The notes under the pieces: generated by a model
Databases searched by the model: none
Seen by the model: only the letters and a program-made list of their open reading frames with translations
Told to the model about the DNA's origin: nothing
NCBI GenBank assembly: GCA_963693305.1
Contig: OY855916.1
Coordinates: forward strand, 11,760,092-11,824,091
Direction: 5' to 3'
DNA length: 64,000 bases
Source of the DNA: Meandrina meandrites
Lineage: Eukaryota; Cnidaria; Anthozoa; Scleractinia; Meandrinidae
Made by a program: the position numbers and the translations under genes
Shown here: in pieces, positions 36,672 through 49,400 of the stretch
How positions within the stretch are numbered: position 1 is the stretch's first letter
How the letters are laid out: each line of letters begins with the position of its first letter

Positions 36672-37062
36672 TTAAAGGGACACTGTCATGCCTGAAATAT
36701 CATATTTTATAAGAATGGGCTGTAGCTTGCTATAAATTGTACTTTATTGTCTTGCAATAGGAAGAAAAAAAGGCTTACAGTGGTAAATGCAAAGAAATAT
36801 CAACTAAGAGGAAACAGTGACTAATAAAATGTTCAAAATTTCACCAGAATGGCAGCTTTGATTTCTGGACATCCTGTCCAAAAATCAAACACAATCCACT
36901 TCCATCCTTGCAATCCTGTACTTCTTCCTCACAATAACTGTTCTATCTTGTTTTGTGGGATCTCTTTATCAAATTTATTCGTGTATTTGGTGGCATTTGG
37001 AAATATACTGAGGAAATTAGAAAATAGAAATTTCTATGATCAGCCGTGATAGTGCCCCTTTA
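36672..37062. mobile_element. TTAA-flanked miniature transposon, copy 3 (diverged interior)
   Basis: Shares TTAA flanks and the terminal repeat AGGGACACTGTCATG / GATAGTGCCCCT with copies 1 and 2, but its interior differs. It landed in the TTAA inside the terminal repeat of the surrounding element. Confidence 0.8.
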
Positions 37063-38610
37063 AGAAGGACCCCCCTTAATACTGCAAGCTTGTACATTGA
37101 CTGTGACTTCTAGTTACCACCGCCATTAGAACTGATCATTCTACCAATTCTCCCTACTTTAAGTGTTTCTGTGATCAAATTCACACCTCTCCTTTCTAAG
37201 CCATTTTAAACCAAGAACAAGTAGTCTGCATGAGAAGAAAAATGTCGTTTACTTTTTACAAATATCTTGTTTCTTTCCAGAGATATTGAAGTTTTTAAAA
37301 TATGCAAACAAGAAGTTGCTATAGCAACTTAAAACCACGCTTATATTTTTGGCTAATTAACAGCTTTCTTTCTCAAAAGTCACGGTTAAATTTAATCTGT
37401 TTGCATTATGAGTAAAGGACTAGCAAAGTAGTCACGTTAGTCACACAATCCGATGTTTACGTTTTCCCCGGCTATCTTTAGCTTGGGGTTTTTTCCCTTC
37501 TAATGATGTAACCCCTGCACGTTCGGGCACGCTCAATTGTTTTCAAATATTTGAACTCACTTCAAGGAAATAGCCAAAGAATTCACTTCGATTGCCTAAA
37601 CCCACAAGAAATACTCGCAGAAGAGGAAACAAATTAATGACCGTCGCTTCTGCCGACATAAACATGCAAATGAAACACAATGTCATTTGTCACGTAACAA
37701 AAGTGAAACCTGCAACATCAGCGCATTCCATGGCTGACATAATACCTTTTTTCAGTGTATTCAACATTGGCTTTGAATCCAACGCTTCGATAAAACCAAA
37801 AGAAAATATACTTTTTACACAATAAAGAAAAAAATATCCGCAACATTTTCGGTACATTAATGTTTCAACAGCTTTTGGCGAATAAACATCATAGGTTGCG
37901 TGATTTCAAAGCCCCAATCACGATTTGGCCGAGTGGAGGTTTGCGTCTGGTCACCGACAAAAAAAAAAAAAAAAATCCCGTGTAAAGCAAGAACCGCGCT
38001 CGGCCCATGGCCGCGCGGTTAATTAGCAAAATGATGACGTCATACACTCAACCGAAATCTGATCAAATATGAAGAAAGAGATATCTCAGCCAATTTGCAT
38101 CAGAAATGTTTGATTCTTTGTAGTTACACTCTTAGTTGTGTTCCACAACATGAGCTTAACAATTTTGTTACCATGGCAACATACTGGGTTCCAGGCCCCC
38201 CCGACGCTAAAAGCTTTTCTGGCCAATTTTGGCCTTCCATTTTGATACTTACCAATTGATGCCTCATAAGCATGATCTGGCCATCATATTAATGGGTTTG
38301 GTAGATGTCTTGGCCTGGTTTCATTTTTCCGAGCTGAAAATTACTAAAATGTTGAAGACAGATTGGTGGGGACTGGAAAAGAGTGGGTTGCCATGGTAAC
38401 ATAATTTTATTGTAACGGTGTGTCATCAGTAGAACTATAAGTCTGCCTAGTTTCATAGGTCTCTGTAGTAAATTGCCCAAGATAACTCTATTTTTGCAAA
38501 TGACTTAAAATTGAGTTGAATGGATGACGTCATCAACCCCCTAATTTGCATATTTTACACATTTTTAAAGCTTAAATATATCCGGAACTAGTTACAATAT
38601 TTGAAACGGA

Positions 38611-38772
38611 AAACGGCGTTTTAAATCTTTCGCAGAATTCTTTAGGATATGCCTAAAATTACAAGGGGTGAAAATTTGATCACAGTAGCATAAAACGGCA
38701 TTTTAAATCTTTTGCAGAATTCTTTAGGATATGCCTAAAATTACAAGGGGTGAAAATTTGATCACAGGAGCA
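38611..38772. repeat. Two-unit tandem duplication, about 81 bp each
   Basis: The block containing AGAATTCTTTAGGATATGCC and GGGGTGAAAATTTGATCACAG occurs twice back to back with only a few differences (GGCGTTTT versus GGCATTTT). Recent local duplication. Confidence 0.85.
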
Positions 38773-40064
38773 CTTTAATATGTCAAACATTAATTTCACT
38801 TCAATATGCTAACCCCCAGCTTGCAAAAAAATATTTTAATTTACTCCCTGCATATACACTACATAGCATAACAATAGCAACATTTAATAATACCGTTAAT
38901 ATATGTTGTATAAAATATAGACAAATAAAGGATGAATAGATTGTTTCATTTATCCTAGGAGTGCTCTTTTTTTGTATTTAATTTTAGGAGTGCTCTGTGC
39001 ATAAATATGCAGAGCAGAATACAAACAAAGACAGAAAGTGTGATGAACGCTTAGTGCGTGAAACTGGAGTTGCAATCACTATCTATCTTTGTGTATCAAT
39101 GGCTGTTTTTTAAAACCTTAAAAGGTTTTCCAAAAATGTTTGCCATTACTTGATCAAGGCTAACAGTGTTTTTGCTCATGCAGGCTTCAAAAGGAGATCA
39201 GTGGGAGATGGATGGCAAAATGGAGAGGATCCCTCTTTAATATGGACACCTCTCTATTCAAAAAAATCAAAATAAACTCTATCTCTAATTAATACAGACA
39301 CCTTAGTCTTTACAATAAAACGTCCATGCTTCCCCGTCCTTCCCTTTCTTTGGGCTGATCAAACAACAGTAAACAACCACTGACTTACACTTGGCTTAGA
39401 TCCTTGGCCTCAACGGAGGAAATAAACAGCCACTAACCAGACATGTCATGATATCTTATGACATTGTTGCATATGCTTTTATCCTTCTCTAGCTCAACCT
39501 TGAAATAATTGTACACATTTAGCACCTAGAAAAGTCAGTAACCTTGTCCCAAGCAATCTAGGATGCCAGCTTTCTGTTCTTCAGGCAGCACAATCCTGAG
39601 GTGGAGAAGCGCAACATGTAGAATACAAGTAGCATGAAAAGAGGCATACCTCTTTCCACTTGCTTGTGCCTTGCCTTGTGCCTAATGAAAACCAGAAGCC
39701 TGGCCACACAAACTTATTTACAGATTACCTAAACAAAATGAATAGTTTTAGGTTTGTCATTTTTTCTTTCTTCCAACCCTTTGTACAATTTCAATGATAC
39801 ATCGATTTCATAATTACAGATTTTTTTATAACTTAAACATGGTTTAACTAGACATGGTATTTGCAGTGAAAGAGTCCAGATGACCTGGTGTTAATTAAAT
39901 GTTAATCTCCTTTTACTGCTCCACTAAGAGACTACAGTCAAACTATGATGACCACAGTCATCCCAGAGAGAGCGGGACTAGAGTGATGGGGAGCTGAACA
40001 CAGGCAACCCAACCTGACATTTGACAAACATCTATCCAGAAACAAGTCTGATATTTGTTGCGGC

Positions 40065-43000
40065 TTATCTTGCACCAATATACAATATTGACCGCCTAGG
40101 CACTTGTACTTCTGCCATGAAATGAAATCCCTCATCATCAATATGCTGCAAGTTTGCTTCCAAAAAGTCCTGTTCATAAAAGTCCGGCTTCATCATCCAA
40201 ACATACTGAGAAAACAACTCTACTCCCTCGCAAGCAACATGACTGAGAATGTGCTCATTTACTAAGCTGTACAGTGTTTCAAGAGCGGTTTCATTCTCAT
40301 GGTATCTTTTCAAAAACTCGGACACACCAGCAAGTGTGTGCTCTTTCCTCTCGCACCAAAGCTGCGATAGAATTTCAGCCTCGTTCTTGATAGACTGTGT
40401 TGCTGAAGTTAGAAGATCTCCGGCTTGTAACATTTGTGAAACAAGAGAGCTGTTGGTCATTAACTCCCTTATTCTTTCTTGTGCCATCTGCAAAGTATAA
40501 GACATTAGAGAGGTTAAGCATGACGTTTACGACAAACGGCAAACGGCAAAAATCGAACTTTTGGTGTCTGATTTCAGCCGTTTGTACAATTTAGAGAAAT
40601 TGTTTTCATTTACTGTGATTAAGGGATTTTTTTCCTATTTTTCGACTGGCTTTATTTAAGTGCTAAAGAAAAAGTGAGCAAAATCAGAATTATTTTTGCC
40701 GTTTGCCGTTTGCCGTAAACGTCATGCTTAACCTCTCTATTATATTTAATAATTGCATCTTGCAACAACAAAATTAATATAATTGCAATGCAGGGGTGAT
40801 AGAGAAAAATTTAATGTCAAGATTGAAAATACATATGTTTCATACTAGGCACTTCTTTAATATACCTTGTGTTTAATTACTGGTATATAGATTTTCCATG
40901 TCACAAATTAATCAGCAAGGGAGCCCACCAAAGTCAAATAAAAGGAAATTACTAGAGGGTGTGCATTAAGCTGTAGCACCACAGGCTAACCACCCTATGT
41001 TTGTGAGGTCACAGCATACCTGCCCCCCGGCCTATAAATATTCAAATTTTCTCACTTAATGCTATTGTAAATATTTAAGCTTCCTAAAATCGGCTTTTAC
41101 TGCTGTATATTTGCAATAAAATGAATTAGAAATATTTTCCCAATGTTTAAGGGGGGAGACTCTTAACTACAGATCCAGAGCAGTTGCTAAGCGATTGCTG
41201 AAGACTGTATTTTGAAGCAAGCGATTTTGAAGCTTTCTGTAACGCTAATTGGTGAATTTTATTTGGGGGTACACCTGCTTTGAAAAATATATCATTGCGC
41301 GTAAGAAACTAGTGCCAGTCCCAAACCGCGTGTTAAAATTTAAAATCCCTAAAACTCCACTGAAACAAGGTAAAGCTCGGATTTCTTTTACGAATCAGAG
41401 ATAACGTCGCCGTCTTTATAATCTGACGTATGCTTTTACCGTTTACATGAAAAGAGGAAACGCTACTGATGAAAGTCTGTAAATAGGCTGGAGTGTTTAT
41501 TATGCCATAACTCTTCTAATAATGCAAATTTCATAAAAACGATACGTCACATTATGCATGTGGACGTTCTTTATCTATTAACGCTAATTTAAATTTTAAA
41601 ATCTATCCGCTGTTTGAGTTTTAGGGTTTTTTCTATTCTGGTCACGTGACACGTTAAATATGGCTGTGACTTGAAACTCTTGGAGAAATCTTCAATAGAA
41701 CAAACTCATGCAAAAAGCTTATCCATATGAGGTCTGATTTCCAAAATATGGCAATTAGAAACCTGCCTTAGAAACAAATTGGTAGTTAAGAGTCACCCCC
41801 CTAAAGTTGTTTTTATGCAGTTTTTTGGAAGATTTGAAGCATGCGAGAGCAGTTCTATAAGTTCAAGTTTTCGACTCAACAAGTTTTCGACTTCAAGTTT
41901 TCGTATTAACACAAGGCGTGTAACTTCCACATCCATGAATCAGGTACCGCCTGTGTAATGTAGCTGAAAAAATATCTTTCCCCAGCTCACTTTAGTAAGA
42001 GCTCCAGGTCCTCAAAAGAACAGTCTTTGAACTATAAATCTGACCTAATTTAAGTCTGATCAGATTGCAGATAGTTCTTTTAAAATATGCTGGAATATCA
42101 AATTAGGTTGTAAATTTGCCAATTTACTATGATCTGTACCAGTAGCTGGGACAAGTTAAGCAATTTTCACTGAAATTGGTCAAAATTACTGCCTATGCCT
42201 GCCCTTGAAAGCAGAAGTTCCTACAAGATAAGCAAATAATAGGCAAAGTTTGACAATAATCTCAGTGCAGGTTCTGTTTCAGAGAAATTACCTTAACTAG
42301 CTGTAATGGAGCAACTTTGTGCTTTTTATGATTACCAACCCACCACTCCTTGTGTTCCCCACCATAACTTTTCCACTGGGGAGGGAGGGAAGGGGGAGAG
42401 GAGAGACCACTGGCCCTAGACACTAGGGCCATCAGACATGAGAGCATGTCACTTTTCTGAAAAAGACTAGCTTCTCTCATTGTTAAAAACCTTGTTGTTT
42501 CAAACAAAGCAAGAATTGTGTCTATACAATAATAAACAAAACACTTGTTGAGGTACCTCTATAGCAGAGTGAATCATCTTTTCTGGTGTATAAGAGAATA
42601 GTGTCTCTGTTGCTTCCTTCCACCTTTCTTCTGCAACATGCCACAAAGCAGTGGAAATGCTACAGTTTACATCTCTGTCATTTGAAGATATACAGCTTGG
42701 AACGGCAGTGTTATTTTTGAGACATTTATCCTGAGGTAAACCCAAAGCTGATTTAAAAATCCTCAGAAGTCCGCTTTCTTGAAAACGTTCTGGTGTATTT
42801 TCTTCAATGAATACTTTTAATCGTGTCCTTCCATAGCCAATAAGGTTTTCAGCAGAGACACTATCTGACTTCATGTTTTTTAAATGAAGGTCATGGTCTG
42901 TCAGTTTTCTGTCCTGGGAATGGGATCCACAGTTTTGTAGCAACATTTGAGTTTCTCGGTTAGATAACTGAGCGGTTAGATATGTTGTTCCTTCCAAAGC

Positions 43001-43174
43001 AAGTCGAAATGTGGAGACACTTCGAGCAACACAGTAGATCTTCATCAATTTGCCCAGAGTGGTTTGTACCAGAGGCGATGTGAAAAGTGCTTCGCTAAGC
43101 ATGGAATGCTTGCCGAGAAACAAGCTCGGATTTGTCTCTATCGACAGAGGCACGGCCTCACCAGTGCAAGACAT
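40065..43174 (-). CDS. Unrecognised conserved-looking protein, three exons
   Basis: I do not recognise this protein. Exons in transcript order: 43174-42557, 42456-42292, 40487-40065. The joins are in phase (both introns phase 0), giving 401 residues ending in TAA at 40067-40065. The second exon uses a strong acceptor (CTTTTTCAG), and its upstream alternative would run into a stop. The protein is soluble and mostly helix-forming, without signal peptide or membrane span. It is Ser/Leu-rich in the first 200 residues, carries a Pro/Trp/His-rich patch at exon 2 (SPPSLPPQ, WWVGNHKKHK) and a helical C-terminal 140 residues rich in Glu, Leu and Gln. The start is the ATG with MSCTGE; a longer in-frame extension has no ATG. 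It is divergent from RTCA, which supports a real promoter. A real gene is likely; its function is unknown. Confidence 0.7.
40507..40738. mobile_element. Palindromic miniature element beside a splice acceptor
   Basis: Inverted terminal repeats of about 40 bp: AGAGAGGTTAAGCATGACGT on the left and the exact reverse complement on the right, followed inward by GTAAACGTC/GACGTTTAC and the repeated motif CAAACGGC/GCCGTTTG. It ends 19 bp upstream of the last exon of the unknown minus-strand gene. Confidence 0.85.
41147..41805. mobile_element. TTAA-type miniature element, about 660 bp
   Basis: Terminal inverted repeats GGGGGGAGACTCTTAACTAC and its counterpart GTAGTTAAGAGTCACCCCCC, flanked by TTAA and TAAA. 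Uninterrupted relative of the composite at 35555-37079. It lies in the second intron of the unknown minus-strand gene and has no coding capacity. Confidence 0.75.
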
Positions 43175-43484
43175 CTTGTCCAAAGCTTCCCTTTAGCATT
43201 TGAGGTTTCTGGGTGAACGTTTAGTTAAAATTCCGTGACAGGAAATTCTCCACAAACAGTCGTTGTCCTTGTTTACAAAAGGAAGAAAGGCGTGGTTACA
43301 TAACATTGTTGCATTGTTAGGGCTGCGGAGAGGCTGCGGAGGAGGCTGCGGAGGACTGCGAACATTGCTACTCTTGTCCCAGTTCTCCATCGGTAAAAAG
43401 TTACGCCTGCTGGTTTTCGCATAACGTAGCACTTAACGCAAGTTTGAATCGAATGCAAATCGGAGTTGTGGAAAAATATCTGAA
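43175..43484. promoter_or_regulatory. Probable bidirectional promoter, unknown gene / RTCA
   Basis: 310 bp between divergent start codons. It contains a short GC-rich repeat of GGCTGCGGAG units at about 43321-43357. No TATA box stands out. The role is inferred from position. Confidence 0.5.
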
Positions 43485-46400
43485 ATGGCTGCAAGTGGAA
43501 ACGGTTCAAATGAGACTATAATAATCGACGGTAGCATAATGGAAGGGGTAATGTAAATATTTGCTAATCAGAAAGAAGTTTACTGCTATTAAGCTACAAA
43601 GCCGTTTAGTGAACAAAATTTGTAACACTACCAAATCACCAAGGTACTGCCATGTGGTCTCGTTCTGTTTCTTATTCATTAGCATGGTGATCTGTTTTTA
43701 TATGGGGTCCAGGACTCTTTTACAGATTGCCCATATGGCTTTCTGTTTTGTATGTTTTTCTTTTTTTCTTTCTACTTTAACTAGCTAGCCATTAAATTGT
43801 AATAAATAAATAAATAAATCATTTAAGCTTTTGCCATTAAACATTTTTTTAAGAAATACCTAAATCAAAGCAGCAGTGTTTTATTTTTCTTGTTTTTAGG
43901 GTGGTCAAATCCTCAGGAATGCAGTGAGCTTTACTTGCCTGTTAAATTCTTCAGTTTGCATCCAAAATATCAGAGCTGGCAGATCTACACCAGGGCTGCG
44001 AGCGCAGCATATGACTGGTATTAAATAAAGTTATTGTGTTGTTTATCTCCATATTTCTACTCCTATTGATAAGCATGAGATGCACGTAAGGAACAATTCA
44101 TTTCTTATGGGTAGGAGGGTGGACTGGTGGGACTTGATAGATAGTCCCTGTAATACATAATGCCTCCTCCCCCTCCCCTTCATTAGAAATTTTTACCCCC
44201 AGAATCCTTATCATTAGATTAACTTAATGTCAGCCAAAATTGCAGTTTTAAGATGCCCCACACAAGGATACATGTAACAGAGACATGTCGCAGTAACATG
44301 TAGTAGGGACAAAATTACATCTTAATGTTCTCACTGAGTTTAGCTTCTTGGGGGAAACAGAAAGAAAAAAATGTCGGAGGGAGAAAAAAAAAGATCGTGT
44401 GTGTGCCCACCCGTGTGTTGAACTCTCGCCCTCCCTGCTTTCTAATTAGCCTGCGAGCAGGCTCTCCGTGCGAAAAAAAAAAAGAAAAGATGGGAAGGAG
44501 AGCCTGCCCGCATCGCTTAGAAATTTGAATATTGCGTCCGAATTTTGGACGCAAAATACTGATTGGTGGAGATCTAATTGTTTATGTCATCACCAAACCG
44601 TGATCAGCTTTTCTTTCGCAAAGCAAAAGGACAGACCGCAGGGATCAAGTAATAATGCGTCTACACACCGCGTTAGTTGCCTGCCTTTTGCAGAGCATTA
44701 TCGATGAGAGGAAGATCAGATTTCAGCGGCCAGAAACATGGGTCTTACAGCTACATCTAAAAGACGGCAGACGCTTTAACCCAAAACAAGGAAACGAAAC
44801 TTGCTTGCGGTTAGCTTTAACTGCGGCTTGTTTGCGGTTACGCTTTCACTCGGGTTTGCTTGCGGCTAGCTTTTATTTGTTGGTTAGCCGGCCGGTAGTA
44901 CTCCATATATTTGTTTCATTTCGGGTGTTTCACCGTCTCGTTATTTTGGATGTTAGTACATGCTCTCAAAGCCAATTGTTCTTCGCTACTGCCATTGATG
45001 AGCCTGCCGAAAGCTCAGAGAAAGCTGCATTTTTGACTGCTCGCTCAGCGTTGCATCAGTTGGGTTCCTTGGGGGCTATATTCAAATTTCTAAGCGATGC
45101 GGGCAGGCTCTCCTTCCCTTCTTTTCTTTTTTTTGTTTTTTGCACGGAGAGCCTGCTCGCAGGCTACTTTCTAATACAGTATAGCAACGCATTAGCTAAC
45201 TTAACACATAGGTCCGCAATGCGTGCATGTGTCTAGAACATCATGCATTAGTCAGGGTAGCAATTTGAGTGTAATTTTAAAAGTTTTAAAGAATAAATAG
45301 AAGAAAGAAAATTATGTTTGGAACACCACCAATGAAAATATTTTTTCTCTTCAGTTTATACTGCTGCTCATAGATGTACTTCATTATGCAAAATAGTCAA
45401 TGCCTCAAAGAGAACTCTGATCTTATGTCTAAATTTGGCTAGCCTGAGTATCAGGCTTTTCTAATACTTAACTAAATTCTACGACACAGTTCCTTAATAA
45501 CTGTCTTTAATTTGCTCCAGAACACAACACAGGGTTTGAACTATCCTGTAATATGAACTATCCTATTATCCTGAACTCTTGATCTGGTGTCCAATATATT
45601 AGCTTATACATTAATGTTTTGTTAATAATTAATTCACACAGTCACTTGTATTTTAGGGTTGCAGCTAATCCGAGACATCACTTCTGGAAGACTAAATGGT
45701 GACAAAATTGGCTCCACATCAGTTACCCTCCACCCTGTGAGAATTGGATCAGGGATATTTTCAGCAGATACTCAAACAGCTGGGTAAGCCAATATTAATA
45801 TTAGTTGTAGCAGTTTTATCACAAAGTTCCCAGACTTATAACAGCATGACTACTTAATATTTGAGTATATATCTGGGTAACCTGTGGTTTTAGGCACTTG
45901 TCAAAGGATATTTTTGTAGAAAACTGGTTAAACAGTGTTTTGATAGACACAGTCTGACTCATGTTTTTATTGAATGTGCAGGAGTGTTTGCCTGCTAATG
46001 CAGCTGGCTCTGCCTTGTTTGTTGTATGCACCTGAAGCATCTAAGATGATTCTCAAGGGAGGAACAAATGCAGAAATGGCGCCACCTATTGAGTACATGA
46101 CTGATGTAAGTTAAGTTTTTTCAAGTTGTGGCCTAAACTTGGGCAAGGAAATATTATTGAGCAGCTCTAGAAAATATCCATACCCACCCCATGGAAGGTC
46201 AATGAAAATTCTGAGGGTGTGGTTGGTCTCATAAGCCAAAATGTTTAAAGGAAAGTATGGGGGTTAACTGAAATTTCCAGAGGGGTGGGGAGATTCAAAT
46301 CAATAAAAACTTCTGTGGCAGAAGTTATTCAAGTTAAGGTACCATATTAACAAATAACAGGCTGGTGTAGTGCAAGTTTTGTAATTTTTTTTTTCATTTC

Positions 46401-49400
46401 CGCTCCTACAGGTTTTAAGACCCATTGTAAAAAGGTTGGGTGTAGAGTTTGATTGTGACATTGTAAGAAGGTAAGGCATGTTTAGAAAATTTACATTTTA
46501 CTGGCAATTAATGCAAACAACATATTCTCACAGTGCATCTCTCCACCCAGCTTGCACAGTAAATATTAACACCGGCAGGCTGTTGGGGAAACTTGACAAG
46601 ATGGACCCAGGTCCCATGGACCATCTTAGATATCATGCATCCCGTAATAACAGTAATAGGCTAGTCCTTGCTGTTGTACTTACGATCATATGATTTGTTT
46701 GAAAACTATATTGGCCAAATTGACTACTGCATATTAGATAGTGGGAATTAATTGCAATTGAACATCATTAGGTCTCGGTTTTATACCCTGTCCCTGGTCT
46801 AATTTTTACACTGACAGATACAACTTGCTTTTTTGAGAATTAGGGGTGGTCCATCAGGTGGCCCATGGACCTGGTCCACAGGGGTGGTCCATAGACTGGG
46901 TCTATGAGGTGGCTCATATACTCAGTCCACAGTAGTGGTCCATAGACTGGGTCCATAAGGAGGCGGGCCCATAGACTGGGTCCGTGAGGTGGTCCAAAGA
47001 CTGGCTCCATGAGGTGGTCCATGGACCTGGTCCACAGGGGTAGTCCATAGACTGGGTCCATGAGGTGGTTCACAGACTGGGTCCACAGTGGTGGTCCATA
47101 GAATAGGTCCACAGGGGCCGTGGTCCATAGACTGGGTACGTGAGGTGGCCCATAGACTGGGTCTGTGAGGTGGTCCAAAGACTGGCTCCATGAGGTGGTC
47201 CATGGACCTGGTCCACAGGGGTAGTCTATAGAATGGGTCAACAGTGGTGGTCCATAGACTGGAACCACAGGGGCCATGGTCCATAGACTGGCTCCATGAG
47301 GTGGGCCATAGACTGGGCCTGTGAGTGGTCCAAAGATTGGCTCCATGAGGTGGTCCATAGACTGGGCCCAGGTGGTCTAATATGCTAGACTGGGTCCACA
47401 AAACAAGGATAGGCTTGAACCTAATAAATTAATACATTAATACAAGTTACTAGCAATGATACCACACAGACAGTGTGAAATCATTTTGACCTGAAACTCA
47501 TTTTAAACTACAACATATATATTTTGAAATAGTTAATTAAAATAATTTTATATGCTTGCTCCCAATTGTTCTACAAGAGGTTATTATCCCAAAGGAGGAG
47601 GAGAGATTCATATAAAAGTGAACCCAGTCAAGCAGCTGAAGCCATTGCAGTTGCTTGAGAGAGGATCAATAACAAGGATCACTGGCCGTGCTTTTGTTGC
47701 TGGTGTACTTTCTTTCAGGGTTTGTATAAATCTGCAATCAGTTTCGTGTCTGTTCATTGACAAATGAAATCAAGGCAATTCTCAAGAAGTAATGGACATT
47801 TTGGAGGCCAGAGCAAGGGTGGCCAATATACATGATTGCAATAACTTGCTGCCATAACTGGAAAGTTCAAGTAAAGAAACATGTTTCCCATAAACGTGTT
47901 GCGTTAACTTTGTTTGTAATTGCATTGTTCCAAATGCAAATCCTCTGCCTGGTTTTATAGTTGAGGCAGCTGGTTTTACACCAAGCACATCAAAATGGAG
48001 TGCAACTGTGGTTTAATCCACTAGACTTAAAGTCAGGCTCTGAGGCACTCCCTTCCTCTCTTTTCCATAGCTATATAGAGAGTTTGCTAAACCAAATATG
48101 TTTAACAAACAAACAGTTGCACCCTGTGTTGTGTGCAATAGACTATTGTAAGGTAATAATTGTGTAATTACGTATTTGATAACAAGGTAGAATGGGTTGC
48201 CTATTAAAAATTGACTTGTTTCTACAATGGGATATCATTTTGAATGCAAATTCTTTCTAAAATGAGCTCCAAATTTGAAGACCCTTCCTGGGGAATCATT
48301 ATTCTCGTCACAATTAATAGACAATAAATTATGATTACAGTTATTATCTTCAAAGGTAAATATTTATTTATAGACTGAGCTTAAAATATACTCTATGGCA
48401 TGCTAACATAGTTTTATTTACAACTGATTAAAATTATAGATTGCTCAAACCATGGCAAGAGAAGCGCACTGGTTGTTAAAGAAAGCGTATCCTGATATTG
48501 AAATAAATGTTGAGCCAGCCCAAGAACCTGCTGACAAAGCTTATGGAAATGGAACTGGAATAATGTAATAAAAATATATTTTATAAATATATTTATAAAT
48601 AAATAACTTAATTAGTTATCAGTTTTGCAGGTTTGTAACACCCATAAGACAAAGTGAAACCCTTACATGTTGAAGACCCCTGCAGTATAACCAAGGATAT
48701 TCTCCACACCAGTAACATATTAAAATTTATTATTCAACAAATTTGCACAAATTATGCCCATATATGGTCAGAAAGTCATTGTTATCCATCATCTGTACCT
48801 AACAGATATCCTGTGATATGCGTAGATTAATTGCCGAGATTCGTCTGAAGCTGTCTGAAATCTTGCAAAGCATATATTGCACGCCAAAGTTTTTGTTGCT
48901 GCAAAATCCATTTCCTTGACAATTTGTTGAATAATAAAACAATTATCCTGCTCAATCTTGCGGAATATCGTCTGATTTTAGCCAACTAAGTATCAGGCGA
49001 CATTCCACACAATTTTGCAAGATAATTGTTTATTATTGGAAAAAACACTACTGTTATAACAAACACATTTTTCCAGTCCGAGGGGTAGATCCAGTGGGGT
49101 TGGATTGGGTGACTTGATCCAAAACAAAAATTGAGCTAAAATAATGTCAAAATATTTGCTTACATTAATCCCCACCCCCCCCCCCCCCCCCTCCTTCCCT
49201 CCTCCAAAAAACCTGTGGCTAAAATAAAATAGTAAACGAATATTAATTTTGTAAACTGCCACCCACCCCCACCCCCTTTTAATCCTGGATCTGGTGCATG
49301 AGTCCCTTGGCACTTTGTCCTGCGGCTCCCACTGTGTAACTATTTTCATGATTTTACTCATTTGATAACTCATTTTTTTAGGGTAATGGCTGAATCTTCA

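Larger units (their letters stand above)
35555..37079. mobile_element. Composite TTAA-flanked element carrying three nested insertions
   Basis: Outer element related, in inverted orientation, to the uninterrupted copy at 41147-41805. Shared blocks include the AAGCTTTTTGCA area (about 35625 against 41715), the TCTATCCGC area (35925 against 41605) and the GACTGGCACTAGTT area (36165 against 41310). Inside it are a long palindrome (35683-35824) and a TTAA element (36202-36592). A second TTAA element (36672-37062) sits in the outer element's own terminal repeat, whose remainder ACCCCCCTTAA resumes after it. It has no coding capacity. Confidence 0.75.
34509..40064. other. Intergenic region between convergent KEAP1 and the unknown gene
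   Basis: About 5.5 kb without a supported gene. It holds one free TTAA miniature element, a composite of nested elements (35555-37079), an A-tract near 37960 and a local 80-bp tandem duplication (38611-38772). Open frames here are short and lack family features. Confidence 0.7.

Noticed and set aside
42292..42507. Longer version of exon 2 of the unknown gene, starting at the upstream AG near 42524
   Set aside because: That acceptor puts the next codons out of phase with exon 1 and meets a stop; the acceptor at 42457 keeps the frame.
44655..45236. 193-codon plus-strand frame
   Set aside because: It spans most of the MULE-type element including its terminal inverted repeat and has no transposase or other domain motif.
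46840..47401. Two overlapping minus-strand open frames of 159 and 172 codons
   Set aside because: They exist only because the minisatellite period keeps frames open; degenerate Gly-Pro-Trp repeats, no family, inside an RTCA intron.
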